A DNA stretch of 64,000 nt, taken from contig NZ_JACHGF010000006.1 of assembly GCF_014202275.1 (NCBI RefSeq), forward strand, positions 124,001 to 188,000. The letters run 5' to 3'. Source of the stretch: Rhabdobacter roseus. GTDB lineage: Bacteria; Bacteroidota; Bacteroidia; Cytophagales; Spirosomataceae. The notes under the pieces are model-generated. The model did no database searches. It saw only the letters and a program-made list of their open reading frames with translations, and was not told the DNA's origin. Of the stretch, positions 9,364 to 18,700 are shown piece after piece; within the stretch, counting starts at the first letter, position 1; every line of letters starts with the position of its first letter. The position numbers and the translations under genes were made by a program.

Positions 9364-9405
9364 GCCAAAGTACCCTTAAAGTACCTCCGGGAAGGTACTT
9401 CAAAT

Positions 9406-9434
9406 ATCCCCCGCTTCGGAAAGGAGCGGGGGAT
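9406..9434 (+). terminator. Stem-loop behind the DUF4153 gene
   Basis: Arms ATCCCCCGCTTC and GGAGCGGGGGAT pair with one mismatch around a short purine loop, 43 bp behind the stop at 9363. It is followed by TTTAGGG, so the T-run is short. Confidence 0.5.
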
Positions 9435-9557
9435 TTAGGGCGCGGTCCGCCGGAGAAACCTCCCGCGCGCTGAGGTAATTTCACCCTTCCGCAGGGGTAG
9501 TTTCCGGTCGGAGCTTGCTTTTGGCTGGTACTGAACTTACTAAACCCCCTACCGAAC

Positions 9558-11096
9558 ATGAAGAGAATCGTTTGTGGGCTACTCCCTTTGGTGGTCTTAT
9601 TGATGAGTCTGCACCAGCGCAATAAGGAATCTACGGTGGAGCAATGGGCGGTGTATGAGCTGGTACTGGAAGGTCCCACTGCCGGAAATCCGTTTCTGGA
9701 AGTGGAGCTCGAAGCTACCTTTAAAAAGGGCCAGGAAAGCCTGGTGATTCCGGGCTTTTACGACGGCCAGGGTACCTACCGCGTTCGGTTTTCGCCGCCC
9801 AGCCAAGGCCGCTGGACGTACCAAACCAAAAGCAACGCGCCCAAGCTGACCAACAAAAAAGGTACCTTTCGGTGCGTACCGCCGACGGGGACCAATCATG
9901 GCCCGGTCCGGATTGTCAATACCTACTACCTGCAATACGCCGACGGCACTCCCTACTATGGCGTGGGTACCACCGCCTACCAGTGGACCAGCGTGAAGCA
10001 GTCCATCCAGGCCAAAACCCTGGCTACCCTGGCCCAGGCCCCTTTTAATAAAATCAGGATGTGCGTCTTTCCGAAGTCGTACCAGTACGGCAACAAGTCG
10101 GAGCCGTGGATGTACCCCTACAAGAGGGAAGGTACCCAAAATGATTTCTCCCAGCCCAACTACGAATTCTTCCAGAATTTCGAAAAGCGGGTCGCGCAGC
10201 TTTCCGAGATGGGCATCCAGGCCGACGTCATTCTGTTTCATCCCTACGATTCGTGGGGGTACTGCAACATGGGCAAGGAATTAAACGAGCAGTACGTCCG
10301 TACCATGATCGCCCGCTTGTCGGCCTACCGGAATGTGTGGTGGTCGTTGGCCAACGAATGGGACGAGCCCAAGATCAAGACGGCCATCGACTGGGAGGGC
10401 ATCGGGGCGCTGCTTCAAAAAGAAGATCCGCACCAGCGCTTGCGCGGCATTCATAACTGGTACGACTCCGAGGATCATTTTTATGATCATTCGCGGCCTT
10501 GGGTCACGCACGTCAGTACCCAAACCGCCCAGTACTACAACGCCATCAAATGGCGAGAGCGCTACCAAAAACCGCTGCTCTTCGACGAGATGCGCTACGA
10601 AGGCGACGTACCCAGCGGCTGGGGCAATCTCAAGGGCCAAGACATGGCCAGTTATTTTTGGATGGCGGGCCTGAGCGGCGGCTACCCCACGCACGGCGAC
10701 ACCTTTGTAAACGACGCCGACGACGCCACCGAAGTACGCTGGTGGGCCAAGGGGGGTACTTTGGTGGGCGAAAGCCCCGAACGGATCAGGTACTTTAGGT
10801 CCATCATGGAGCAGGCACCCGTGTCTGAAATGACGCCCGCGTTCACGGCCCTCGGCGAGCCGAAAAAGCTCGCTACCAACCTCCATGTTTTTGCCAAACC
10901 CGGCGCGTACTACCTGGCCTACGTAGCCGAAGCCGGACAGCCCGTGGAGGTAAACCTGAGCGGTAACGCGCCCTACAAAATGGAGATCATCGATACCTGG
11001 GCCATGAAAATAACCGAGCAAACAACGGTAAAACCGGGCCGGTTTACCTACAAAACCACCATGCCCTACACGGCCTTTCGGTTTACCAGGGAGTAG
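9558..11096 (+). CDS. DUF5060/DUF4038 glycoside hydrolase, exported
   Basis: A 512-residue putative glycosidase. Residues 1-20 are a signal-peptide-like hydrophobic stretch. Residues 28-108 match the DUF5060 beta-sandwich (EQWAVYELVLEG ... FYDGQGTYRVRFSPP), residues 115-400 a DUF4038-type TIM barrel, and the remainder a small C-terminal beta domain (DUF5605-like). The likely acid/base is E267 in SLANEWDE and the nucleophile E344 in LLFDEMRYEG; both positions fit clan GH-A logic. Relatives of the DUF4038 group include GH140 apiosidases acting on pectin side chains, but the substrate here is not certain. It stands alone, with a terminator behind it, and could serve the SusCD locus 3 kb away. 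Confidence 0.85.
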   Translation: MKRIVCGLLPLVVLLMSLHQRNKESTVEQWAVYELVLEGPTAGNPFLEVELEATFKKGQESLVIPGFYDGQGTYRVRFSPPSQGRWTYQTKSNAPKLTNKKGTFRCVPPTGTNHGPVRIVNTYYLQYADGTPYYGVGTTAYQWTSVKQSIQAKTLATLAQAPFNKIRMCVFPKSYQYGNKSEPWMYPYKREGTQNDFSQPNYEFFQNFEKRVAQLSEMGIQADVILFHPYDSWGYCNMGKELNEQYVRTMIARLSAYRNVWWSLANEWDEPKIKTAIDWEGIGALLQKEDPHQRLRGIHNWYDSEDHFYDHSRPWVTHVSTQTAQYYNAIKWRERYQKPLLFDEMRYEGDVPSGWGNLKGQDMASYFWMAGLSGGYPTHGDTFVNDADDATEVRWWAKGGTLVGESPERIRYFRSIMEQAPVSEMTPAFTALGEPKKLATNLHVFAKPGAYYLAYVAEAGQPVEVNLSGNAPYKMEIIDTWAMKITEQTTVKPGRFTYKTTMPYTAFRFTRE

Positions 11097-11134
11097 AAGG
11101 GGTACTTGGCGGAAGGTACTTTGCTGCTTGAATG

Positions 11135-11171
11135 CCGCACGGCGGAGCGCCGCCCAGCGGGGTGGTTTTTT
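11135..11171 (+). terminator. Rho-independent terminator after the 9558 gene
   Basis: Outer arms CCGC/GCGG and inner arms GGCGG/CCGCC enclose an AGCG loop, followed by GGTGGTTTTTT. It lies 39 bp behind the stop codon. The rest of the 340-bp spacer to 11435 shows no gene; it becomes AT-rich just before the next start. Confidence 0.65.
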
Positions 11172-11389
11172 GACGGTTTTTGATCGCTCAAACTACGGAG
11201 TACCTAAAAACGCACGAAGGTAGGCCATTCACGCCTGCTCTAGTAAGGGCAATTCGCAGCCTTCCTACTTTTTATCAACTACCTGCCTGGTACCTACCGG
11301 GTTCTTCGTATTGGCTTAAGGTACCCCTTCCGGCTGCCATTAAGTAACTAATTGGACGTTAGTTAAGTACTTTATTTATTTTTTATACC

Positions 11390-11397
11390 TATTTTTG
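11390..11397 (+). promoter_or_regulatory. Candidate -7 box TATTTTTG for the 11436 gene
   Basis: Matches TAnnTTTG and lies 38 bp before the ATG at 11436 in an AT-rich stretch. No clear -33 TTG at the expected distance. Confidence 0.35.
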
Positions 11398-11435
11398 GGC
11401 AAGTTTACGCTTTGCTTAATCCTGCTCTTCTCTAC

Positions 11436-12317
11436 ATGTATAAGTACAAATGGTCCGGCTTATTGGTGCTGGTGTGGCTCGTATCGACGCCCGGCTTGGC
11501 TCAGTTTTCTTTTTTTTCCAATGAATACAAGGAAAAATACGAAACCGAGCGGCAAAAGGGGCTGCAAATGAGTCAGGACAACCAAGCCCTGAAGGATAGC
11601 ATTCGCTCGATTATTTCCCTCAACGGCCAGCTACGGCGCGTCATAAGTACCCTGGAAAGCAATCAGATAAAACTGGAAGAACGTCTCTTGCAGCACAACC
11701 GCGAAAATAAGCGCGTGCTGGCTCAGCTAGGGCAGCTCAAAAAAGATACCGCCAGCCTGCAAGGACAGATCCGGACAATATCCGGCCACCTGGTGCAGGT
11801 AGAGCAGGAAGGAAAGCAGCAGAGTGCCCGGCTCGAAAAGCAGCTCTACGTGTTGAAAGACTCGCTGAAAATCAACACCAGCCGCTACCAGCAGAGCCAC
11901 CAGGAGCTGACGAAGATTCAGTCGCTGGTGAGCATGATCAAAATTGGCGATATGGAGTTTTCGATTCCGCCCGCTGCCTTTAGCGATGTACTGCATAAGG
12001 CTCTGGCCTCCGAAAACACCAAGCTAAGCCTCCATACCGAACAGCCCGGAAAAGTGACGCTTATTTTTAAGACTTCCTTGCGGGAAAAACGTTTCTTGGG
12101 CTATCGGGAAGTACCCTACCGCGTGGAAGCCTACCTTTCCTACTTTGCGCACCCGTACTACTCCAGCGCCAAAACCATCCTGACGGTCTATACGCGCTCG
12201 TTCCGGACGAACAAAAATCCGGAAGTGGAAGTAAATGATTTTGAGCATTCGGAATTACTCAAACGGATGTTTTACGAAGAGCTGGAGCGGGTCAATGACG
12301 TTGCGGCGGTCCGCTGA
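11436..12317 (+). CDS. Secreted coiled-coil protein, unknown function
   Basis: I start it at ATG 11436, which gives 293 residues and a proper signal peptide (MYKYKWSGLLVLVWLVSTPGLAQ); the TTG 24 bp upstream is less plausible. After the signal, about residues 30-170 form a long heptad-rich coiled coil (repeated L/I spacing with K/E/Q, such as LKDSIRSIISLNGQLRRVISTLE). The last 120 residues look like a compact alpha/beta domain without a motif known to me. The product should be periplasmic or surface-located and could oligomerise through the coiled coil. It faces the convergent LuxR gene with a gap of 32 bp. Confidence 0.75.
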   Translation: MYKYKWSGLLVLVWLVSTPGLAQFSFFSNEYKEKYETERQKGLQMSQDNQALKDSIRSIISLNGQLRRVISTLESNQIKLEERLLQHNRENKRVLAQLGQLKKDTASLQGQIRTISGHLVQVEQEGKQQSARLEKQLYVLKDSLKINTSRYQQSHQELTKIQSLVSMIKIGDMEFSIPPAAFSDVLHKALASENTKLSLHTEQPGKVTLIFKTSLREKRFLGYREVPYRVEAYLSYFAHPYYSSAKTILTVYTRSFRTNKNPEVEVNDFEHSELLKRMFYEELERVNDVAAVR

Positions 12318-12349
12318 AAGTACCCCCCTACAAGTCAGGTCCGATCCGT

Positions 12350-13285
12350 TTACTTCGAAAAATCGCGTAGCATGGAAGCCAGCTGCGTACGGCTCTTGAC
12401 GTTGGTTTTCTGGTAGATGCGGTGCGTGTGGTCCTTGATGGTTTGGACGGTCACAAATAAATGATCCGCTATTTGCTGGTTGGTTTTGCCCGCGCAGATC
12501 TCCCGCACTACCTCCGCCTCCCGGGCCGTAATGCCGTATTTTTGCACAAAAAAAGCAAACGTAGCCGGTTCTGACCAAGTACCTGCCAGGGGTACTTGGG
12601 GGAGCGGCGGAAGCTTGGCCGCGTAAACAAAGCAAATACCCAGCGCCGTTTGGCCGAGAAAATAAAGAAAAAGGAACGCCAGCTCGTAGGTGGGCTGCTC
12701 CGCTACGATGAAAAGCAAAGGCACATGCAGGCCACCCAGCCCCACCACCAGCCCCACGAGCTTCGCCTTGGCGGCACCGGTAAAGTACCTAAGCTTGGCA
12801 AAACCCAGCAGCGAACCCACGAAAACGATAACGACCAGCACCAGCCCGGCATACCAGGGGTAGGTACTTTGCGGGAGTTGGCCCGGCGCCCAGGCTCCGT
12901 ACAGCAGCAGGGCCAGCAGCAGGGTACTTGTTAGCACGGGATAAACAAAAACCCGGCGGCGCGGTGCATCCAGCAGTTGTACGGCCCACAAAATGAACAT
13001 CAGCTTCCCGGCCAGTAGAAAGGGGGCGCTGATCACCACCAGGAAGTCGGCCGCCGGGGCCAGGGTATCGTAGCGGTCGGAGGTTAAAAACAGGGTGCGA
13101 AACCACCGCTGACTCCACAGCGCGTAAAAACCGAAGGTATAGATCAGGATCAGGTAGTATTGAAAGTACCGGAATGCCGGGTACTGCTGGTACGCCCTAC
13201 GCCGGAACAGAACCAGGATTCCGCCGGCGGTGAGGGCCAAACAAAACATAAATACAATCCAGCTATACAGTCTACTGACATCCAT
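12350..13285 (-). CDS. Membrane-anchored LuxR-type transcriptional regulator
   Basis: A 311-residue regulator in two parts. Residues 1-235 contain about seven hydrophobic helices with no recognisable sensor motif. Residues 248-308 are a complete LuxR (GerE) helix-turn-helix: TAREAEVVREICAGKTNQQIADHL, then VTVQTIKDHTHRIYQKTNVKSR, with the usual conserved E, G, N, I, A, T, V and K. The DNA-binding domain is therefore tethered to the membrane, and signal is presumably sensed inside or across the bilayer. It is divergent from the membrane protein at 13449, with a 163-bp shared spacer, so that gene is a natural target. The spacer holds a pair of TACTTAAGTAG-like repeats. Confidence 0.85.
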   Translation of the reverse strand: MDVSRLYSWIVFMFCLALTAGGILVLFRRRAYQQYPAFRYFQYYLILIYTFGFYALWSQRWFRTLFLTSDRYDTLAPAADFLVVISAPFLLAGKLMFILWAVQLLDAPRRRVFVYPVLTSTLLLALLLYGAWAPGQLPQSTYPWYAGLVLVVIVFVGSLLGFAKLRYFTGAAKAKLVGLVVGLGGLHVPLLFIVAEQPTYELAFLFLYFLGQTALGICFVYAAKLPPLPQVPLAGTWSEPATFAFFVQKYGITAREAEVVREICAGKTNQQIADHLFVTVQTIKDHTHRIYQKTNVKSRTQLASMLRDFSK

Positions 13286-13345
13286 GAACAGAACGGGCGA
13301 TTTCTTGCTTCAAAAATATCCAACCCTACCTTTCCTACTACCATA

Positions 13346-13382
13346 CTTAAGTAGTGTTTATGAAAATCACTACTTAAGTAGC
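13346..13382. promoter_or_regulatory. Inverted/direct ACTTAAGTAG repeats in the divergent spacer
   Basis: The sequence ACTTAAGTAGT occurs at about 13346 and CTACTTAAGTAG at about 13370, 24 bp apart, and each copy is itself a palindrome centred on TTAA. The repeats lie between the divergent LuxR gene and the 13449 gene and upstream of the -7 box at 13406, a plausible operator position for the LuxR protein. Confidence 0.45.
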
Positions 13383-13405
13383 TGTTTTGGCGGGGCGGCC
13401 GGGGC

Positions 13406-13413
13406 TACCTTTG
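13406..13413 (+). promoter_or_regulatory. Promoter -7 box TACCTTTG for the 13449 gene
   Basis: Exact match to TAnnTTTG, with TTTG at 13386-13389 as a possible -33 element at slightly short spacing. The start codon is 36 bp downstream. Confidence 0.5.
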
Positions 13414-13448
13414 AACCAAAAATAACGCATCAAAAAAACAAGTAGGTC

Positions 13449-14132
13449 ATGGAAAATAGAAGCATCTTAGTACCCCCGCGTTGGGAAGGTAGCCTGTCGT
13501 TCGGCTGGCAAAAAATGAAGCAGTACTTTCTGCCGCTGCTGCTGGTGGTGCTGGTGCTGTGCATAGCCGACGCCCCCCTGGAAAGTCTGAAAAAGAGTAC
13601 CTACGATCGTACCGCCACCTGGGTACTTCTTGAGATACTCGCGGTAGCCTATTGGCTTTTGTTGCTGCCGGTATTTGATTACAGCGCCGACCTCTTGTTC
13701 ATACAAGCCATCCGCAACCAAAAGCTGGACCTGAAAGACATTGTGGTGGCCTTCAAAAACTACCTCAACGTAGTACTGACGCACCTGCTGGTGACGGCCC
13801 TGATAGGCATTAGTATGATAGCACTCATTATTCCGGGTATTATCGTGGCGTGCCGCCTGGCGTTTACTTCTTACCTCGTGATGGACAAAGGCCTGGACCC
13901 CATCGCGGCGGTAGAGACCAGCTGGAAAATGACCAGCGGACACGGCTGGCGTATCTTTGGGCTGGGGGCCACGGCGGTCTTTATTTTCTTCCTGGGCCTG
14001 TTATGCTTTATCGTAGGCATACTGCCCGCCCTGATCTGGATCAAGGCCTCCTTTGCCTCGCTCTACGAAGCCGTCCTGATAGAACGGGGCGAGGCCGACT
14101 CGCCCGAACTGCCCGCCGAGGCTCAGCTGTAG
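13449..14132 (+). CDS. Multi-helix membrane protein (GDPD membrane domain / DUF975-like)
   Basis: A 227-residue inner-membrane protein with about five to six helices. The segment IIPGIIVACRLAFTSYLVMD followed by D-P-I-A-A-V-E-T-S-W-K-M-T-S-G-H-G-W (about residues 125-170) is the signature seen in membrane domains annotated as glycerophosphoryl diester phosphodiesterase membrane region or DUF975-like. There is no phosphodiesterase catalytic domain, so an enzymatic role is not supported. It lies divergent to the membrane-bound LuxR regulator and behind a good TAnnTTTG box, so it is probably that regulator's target. Confidence 0.7.
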   Translation: MENRSILVPPRWEGSLSFGWQKMKQYFLPLLLVVLVLCIADAPLESLKKSTYDRTATWVLLEILAVAYWLLLLPVFDYSADLLFIQAIRNQKLDLKDIVVAFKNYLNVVLTHLLVTALIGISMIALIIPGIIVACRLAFTSYLVMDKGLDPIAAVETSWKMTSGHGWRIFGLGATAVFIFFLGLLCFIVGILPALIWIKASFASLYEAVLIERGEADSPELPAEAQL

Positions 14133-14142
14133 GTACCTGGTG

Positions 14143-14288
14143 GCAGAGGGGTAATGGCTTTGGGCAAAGGGTTCGGGGGTATTTGGGTACTTTTTTGAAA
14201 AATACCCAAGTATCCCCGAACCACTAGGATAGGGACTTTCCGGCATCCACCAAGTACCCTTTGCCCCGAACCCCATGCCCCAAAGTAC
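14143..14288. repeat. Class A intergenic repeat, copy 2, with long hairpin
   Basis: Left part reads GGCAGAGGGGTAATGGC and right part CCCTTTGCCCCGAACCCC, in the inverted-arm style of the other copies. Its core is the long hairpin at 14170-14222. It separates two convergent genes. Confidence 0.6.
14170..14222. terminator. Long bidirectional hairpin between convergent genes
   Basis: Arms of 20 bp (left begins GGTTCGGGGGTATTTGGG, right ends AAGTATCCCCGAACC) pair with two mismatches, and the inner TTTTTT/AAAAA extends the stem. It lies between the plus-strand gene ending at 14132 and SusD ending at 14292 and could stop transcription from both sides. Confidence 0.6.
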
Positions 14289-14291
14289 CCA

Positions 14292-15728
14292 TCAATAACC
14301 CGGATTTTGTCGAATCCTGGTAGGGTTGATGTCGATCTGGCTCTGCGGAACGGGCCAGATGAGGTTATTGGCACTGAGGGTAGTTTTAATCCCGATGGCG
14401 GCGGCTTTGGCTTGCAACACGGGTAGGGCGCGGTCCGTGCGGACGAGGTCGAACCAGCGGTGGCCTTCAAAGGCCAGCTCCACGCGGCGCTCCTGCTCCA
14501 GGGCCAGGCGCATGGCCGACTGGCTACTGATAGCCAGCTCACCCAGGCCGGCGCGCGTCCTGATCCGGTTGAGGTAGGGGAGGGCTTCGGCGGTTCGGCC
14601 CGTTTCGTTGAGGCATTCGGCGTACATCAGCAGCACGTCGGCGTAACGCAGTACGGGCCAGTTGTCGTCCGAATCGCCGGATACAACAGGCGTGTCCCGG
14701 TACTTTTTTACAAAGTAGTAGTCCACCCGGTTGCCCTGTGCGTTGGTGTAGTTGGTGGCCATGGATACGTTTTTACGCACATCGCCGGGTTCGTAGGCTT
14801 GCTCTATGTCGGGCGTAGGGCGGTTGTTGCCTCCACCGCCAAACTGCACCACCGCGTTGCCCGAGTTCTCGGGCGCAAAGGAGTTAGCAAATCCGCTGCC
14901 TTCACGCGGGACCAACCCTTTCTTGTACTGTACATCAAACAAAGACTCTTTATTGTTTTTGTTGGCGGCATTGAATAGGTCGGCGTAATTGGGCAACAGA
15001 TCATAGACGCCACTATCGATGACTTCTTTCAACTTGGCGGCGGCTTCGTTGTATTGCTTGTTGGTCAGATATACCTTGCCGAGCAGTCCTTTGGCGGCTC
15101 CGCGCGTGGCTCGCCCGATGTCCGCGCTAGGGTAGGTGGCAGGTAGTGCTTGCTCGGCATCAAGCAGATCCTGGATGATCTGCCGGTATACATCCGCGGC
15201 GGGTGCCCGTTCGTAGCCGTAGCCTTCGGCAGGGTCGGTGATTTCTTTTAGTACTAAAGGTACATCGCCAAAGACCCGCACCAGGTTGAAGTACATCAGA
15301 GCCCGCAGAAACTTCGCTTCTCCGCTAATGCGCGTTTTAAGCGTTTCGTTCATGGGTACCGGGTTGATCCGATCCAGGATGGTGTTGCAACGGTAGATGC
15401 CCCGGTAGCCGTCGTTCCAGCGGGCCAAAAGTACCGGATTGGTGGTTCGGATGTAAAATTTATCGAATTCGTCCTGGTCGGTTACGGAGCCCGACAGCAC
15501 GGGCGTCGTATTGTCAGAAGGGATTTCGCCCAGAATGTAGTAGTTGCCGTACTGCCCTCCCGCCTGTAAACTAGCATATGCGCCATTGATGGCCGTGATC
15601 ATGTCGGCCTGGGTTCGAAAAAAAGTTACCGTACTGGCGGAAGAAATCGGGGCCAGGTCCAGGAATTCTTCCTGACAGGCCGTGAGGCTCAGGGTAGCCA
15701 ATAAAGTCAGTATGAATTTATTTTTCAT
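14292..15728 (-). CDS. SusD/RagB family outer-membrane lipoprotein
   Basis: A 478-residue glycan-binding surface lipoprotein. The start MKNKFILTLLATLSLTACQEEFLDL has a standard lipobox (LTAC) and the typical SusD beginning. TPR-like helices follow (RFLRALMYFNLVRVFGDVPLVL and YADVLLMYAECLNETGR regions), and the C-terminus has the usual RRVELAFEGHRWFDLVRT motif. It lies 12 bp behind SusC on the same strand and would form with it the SusC2D2 pedal-bin importer. Its ligand cannot be read from sequence; the GH1 enzyme nearby hints at a beta-glucoside or short beta-glucan. Confidence 0.95.
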   Translation of the reverse strand: MKNKFILTLLATLSLTACQEEFLDLAPISSASTVTFFRTQADMITAINGAYASLQAGGQYGNYYILGEIPSDNTTPVLSGSVTDQDEFDKFYIRTTNPVLLARWNDGYRGIYRCNTILDRINPVPMNETLKTRISGEAKFLRALMYFNLVRVFGDVPLVLKEITDPAEGYGYERAPAADVYRQIIQDLLDAEQALPATYPSADIGRATRGAAKGLLGKVYLTNKQYNEAAAKLKEVIDSGVYDLLPNYADLFNAANKNNKESLFDVQYKKGLVPREGSGFANSFAPENSGNAVVQFGGGGNNRPTPDIEQAYEPGDVRKNVSMATNYTNAQGNRVDYYFVKKYRDTPVVSGDSDDNWPVLRYADVLLMYAECLNETGRTAEALPYLNRIRTRAGLGELAISSQSAMRLALEQERRVELAFEGHRWFDLVRTDRALPVLQAKAAAIGIKTTLSANNLIWPVPQSQIDINPTRIRQNPGY

Positions 15729-15740
15729 GTTGATTCAGGA

Positions 15741-18700
15741 TTAAAAGGAGAGATTGAGGCCAATGGTGTAGGTACGTGCCAGCGGGTACGAGCCGTAGTC
15801 CACGCCACCCGTGAGGGCACCTTCGTAGCCACTCACTTCGGGGTTGAAGCCAAGGTACTTCGTAAACGTAAGCGCATTCTGTACACCGGCGTACACCCGG
15901 GCGTTCTGGATTTTTATGCGCTCCGACAAGGCCCGGGGTACCTGGTAGCCCAGCGTAATATTCCGGATTCGGAAGTAGCTGGCGCTTTCGATCCAGCGGC
16001 TTGATATGGCGTTGCTATTGCCCGTGGTACGTATGTTGGCCCTAGGTACTACTCCGTTGCCAGGCTGGTCGGGTGAGCGCCAGCGATCCAGGACGGTAGA
16101 GAGTTGGTTTTGGTTTCCCTCCAGGTTCTCGATAAAACGACGGCTCAGGTTCAGGATTTGCCCCCCTTGTACTCCCTGCGCCGCAATGCTCAAATCAAAC
16201 CCTTTGAAGGAAATGGTATTGTTGAAGCCGTAGATAAAATCGGGCTGGTTGTTACCGATGAGGGTTCGGTCGTTGGCGTCGATGACGTTGTCGTTATTAA
16301 CATCCGCAAATTTTACGTCACCGGGGCGGGCGTCCGCAAAGCGGGGCGAAGCGTCCAGATCGGCCTGATCACGGAAGACGCCAATTTGTTGGTAACCAAA
16401 GAAATTGCCCAAGGGCTGCCCAATGACGGTAATGTTGGTTTCGCCTACGCCCGAGCCGCTCCGGATGGCATCACCCGTGGGCCCCAGTGCCAGTACTTTA
16501 TTGCGGTTGAAGGAAATGTTCAGATCGGTTGTCCAGGCAAATTTTCCTACCGTATTGCGCGTGGTAAGGCCCAGTTCCATTCCTTTGTTTTCGACTTTAC
16601 CAATATTCTGATTGGCCGACGTAAAACCCGTGATGCTAGGTACTTGTACCGAAAGGAGAAGATCAGACGTAATGCGGGAATAGTAGTCGGCTACCACGAA
16701 AATCCGATTTCGAAGCAAACCTAATTCCATACCTATGTCGGTTTGGAGGCTCTTTTCCCAGGTCAGGTTAGGGTTGCCGATTACGTTGGTCGCCAAGCCA
16801 CTGGCTAGTCCGTTTCCGATCACGTAGTTATCGATACCCAGCGTCCCGATGGCTCCGTAATTGGTGAAGGCGTTGTTTCCGGCCAGCCCCACACTGGCTT
16901 TCAGTTTCAATTCAGAGATCGCCGCCACGTTTTTCAGGAAAGCCTCTTCGCTCACGCGCCAGCCCACCGAAGCCGAGGGGAAGATCCCGTAGCGCTGGTT
17001 GGCCCCAAAGCGGGAGGAACCATCGGTACGAATGGAAGCATTGAAGAGGTACCTATCGTTGAACGTGTATCCGATCCGCCCAAAATAGGAAGCCAGCGAC
17101 CATTCTTCTTTGAGCGAAGTACCCCCCGAAATAACCCCGGCGTTGATGGTCCGGACAATGTCATTTGGGAAATTATTAGCCTCCACCCGATTGGATTCCA
17201 GCGTATTCTGCTGCGCTTCCATACCGATCAACGCGCTGAAACGGTGCGCGGTGCCTAGCTCGAAGGCGTAGTCGAGGGTGTGGTTGGTGACCCAGTTGAT
17301 GTTTTGGTTCGTGGCGGAAGCACCCGTGCTAATATTAGGCGGCAGGAGTTGGTTGAGCGGCATGGTAGAAGCCCGGAACTCATTCTGTCGCCAGAAAGTG
17401 AGGTCACCGCCCACACTACCACGGTACTTGAGGCTTTTCCAGATGCCTATCTCCACGTAGGTATTGCCCAGCAGGCGCAGCGTATTGACAAAGTTATCGG
17501 CTTCGGTGATGTTGGCTACGGGGTTGGTTACACCAGCCCAGTCGTAGGGAGCAGCCACGGATGCCTGTGAGTTATACGTAATGCCGTCAGCCTGATAAAT
17601 AGGAATGAGAGGTACCTGAGCGAGGGCGGCATTGATCACTCCGTTGTCGGCCCAGTGTCCGGCGGCACGTACCCGGCGGTCCATGGTGTAGCTGGGACTG
17701 ATGCTCATCCCTACCTTTATGTTGGGGCTGAGCTGGGCGTCCAGGTTAGAGCGGAACGTATAGCGATTGATCCCCGACTCCCGGATGATCCCGTCCTGCT
17801 TGAGGTAGTTGCCCGATACCATGTACTGTACCTTGTCGGAGCCACCGGAAGCAGATAGCTGGTAGTTGCTGATGGGTGCTCGCTGAAAGATCAGATCCTG
17901 GTAGTTGTAGCTGGTCAGGTTGGCGGGGTCGTCGAAGTTGAGCCACGGAAATTCACCGCGCGGGTAGCGGTAGCGCTGGCCCGCCGGGCGGGCGCTGTTG
18001 GGGTCGCTGGCCGACGAGCCGGGTACCCGCTCCAGGTAGGCGTTGTTGGTAGCTTCCTTGCTGAACTCCGCAAATTGCTGGGCGTTGAGCATGTTCATGG
18101 TCTTGCTCACCTCCTGAATGCCCGTATAGTAGTCGAAGTTGATGGTACTTTTGCCGGCTTTTCCCCGCTTGGTCGTGATCATCACTACCCCGTTTGCTCC
18201 CCGGGAACCAAAAATGGCCGTAGCGGAGGCGTCCTTAAGTACATCTACAGTTTCGATGTCATTGGGGTTGATGAGGTTCAAGCCACTCCCGTTAATCAGA
18301 TCGCCGGAGTTCAAAGGCTGGCCGTCCACAACGATCAGGGGGCCGTTACCGGCACTGATGGAGCCTAATCCCCGGATTTTGATGGAAGGGCCACTACCCG
18401 GAGCGCCCGAAGCCTGCTGGATCAATACTCCCGGCATACGTCCGGCCATGCCCTCGCCGATGTTGGTCACGGGCATATCCTTGATGGTTTGCGTGCTGAG
18501 GGAAGCAATGGAGCCGGTCAGGTCTTTGCGGTTTTGGGTGCCATAACCCACTACCACGATTTCACTCAGGGCTTTTACGTCGGCTTTAAGCGAGACATTG
18601 ATCTGCGAGCGAGTACCTACTACTTCTTCCCAAGACTCATACCCCACAAAGCTAAATACCAGAATGGCTCGGGCGTCGGGTACCGAAAGGGAGTATCGGC

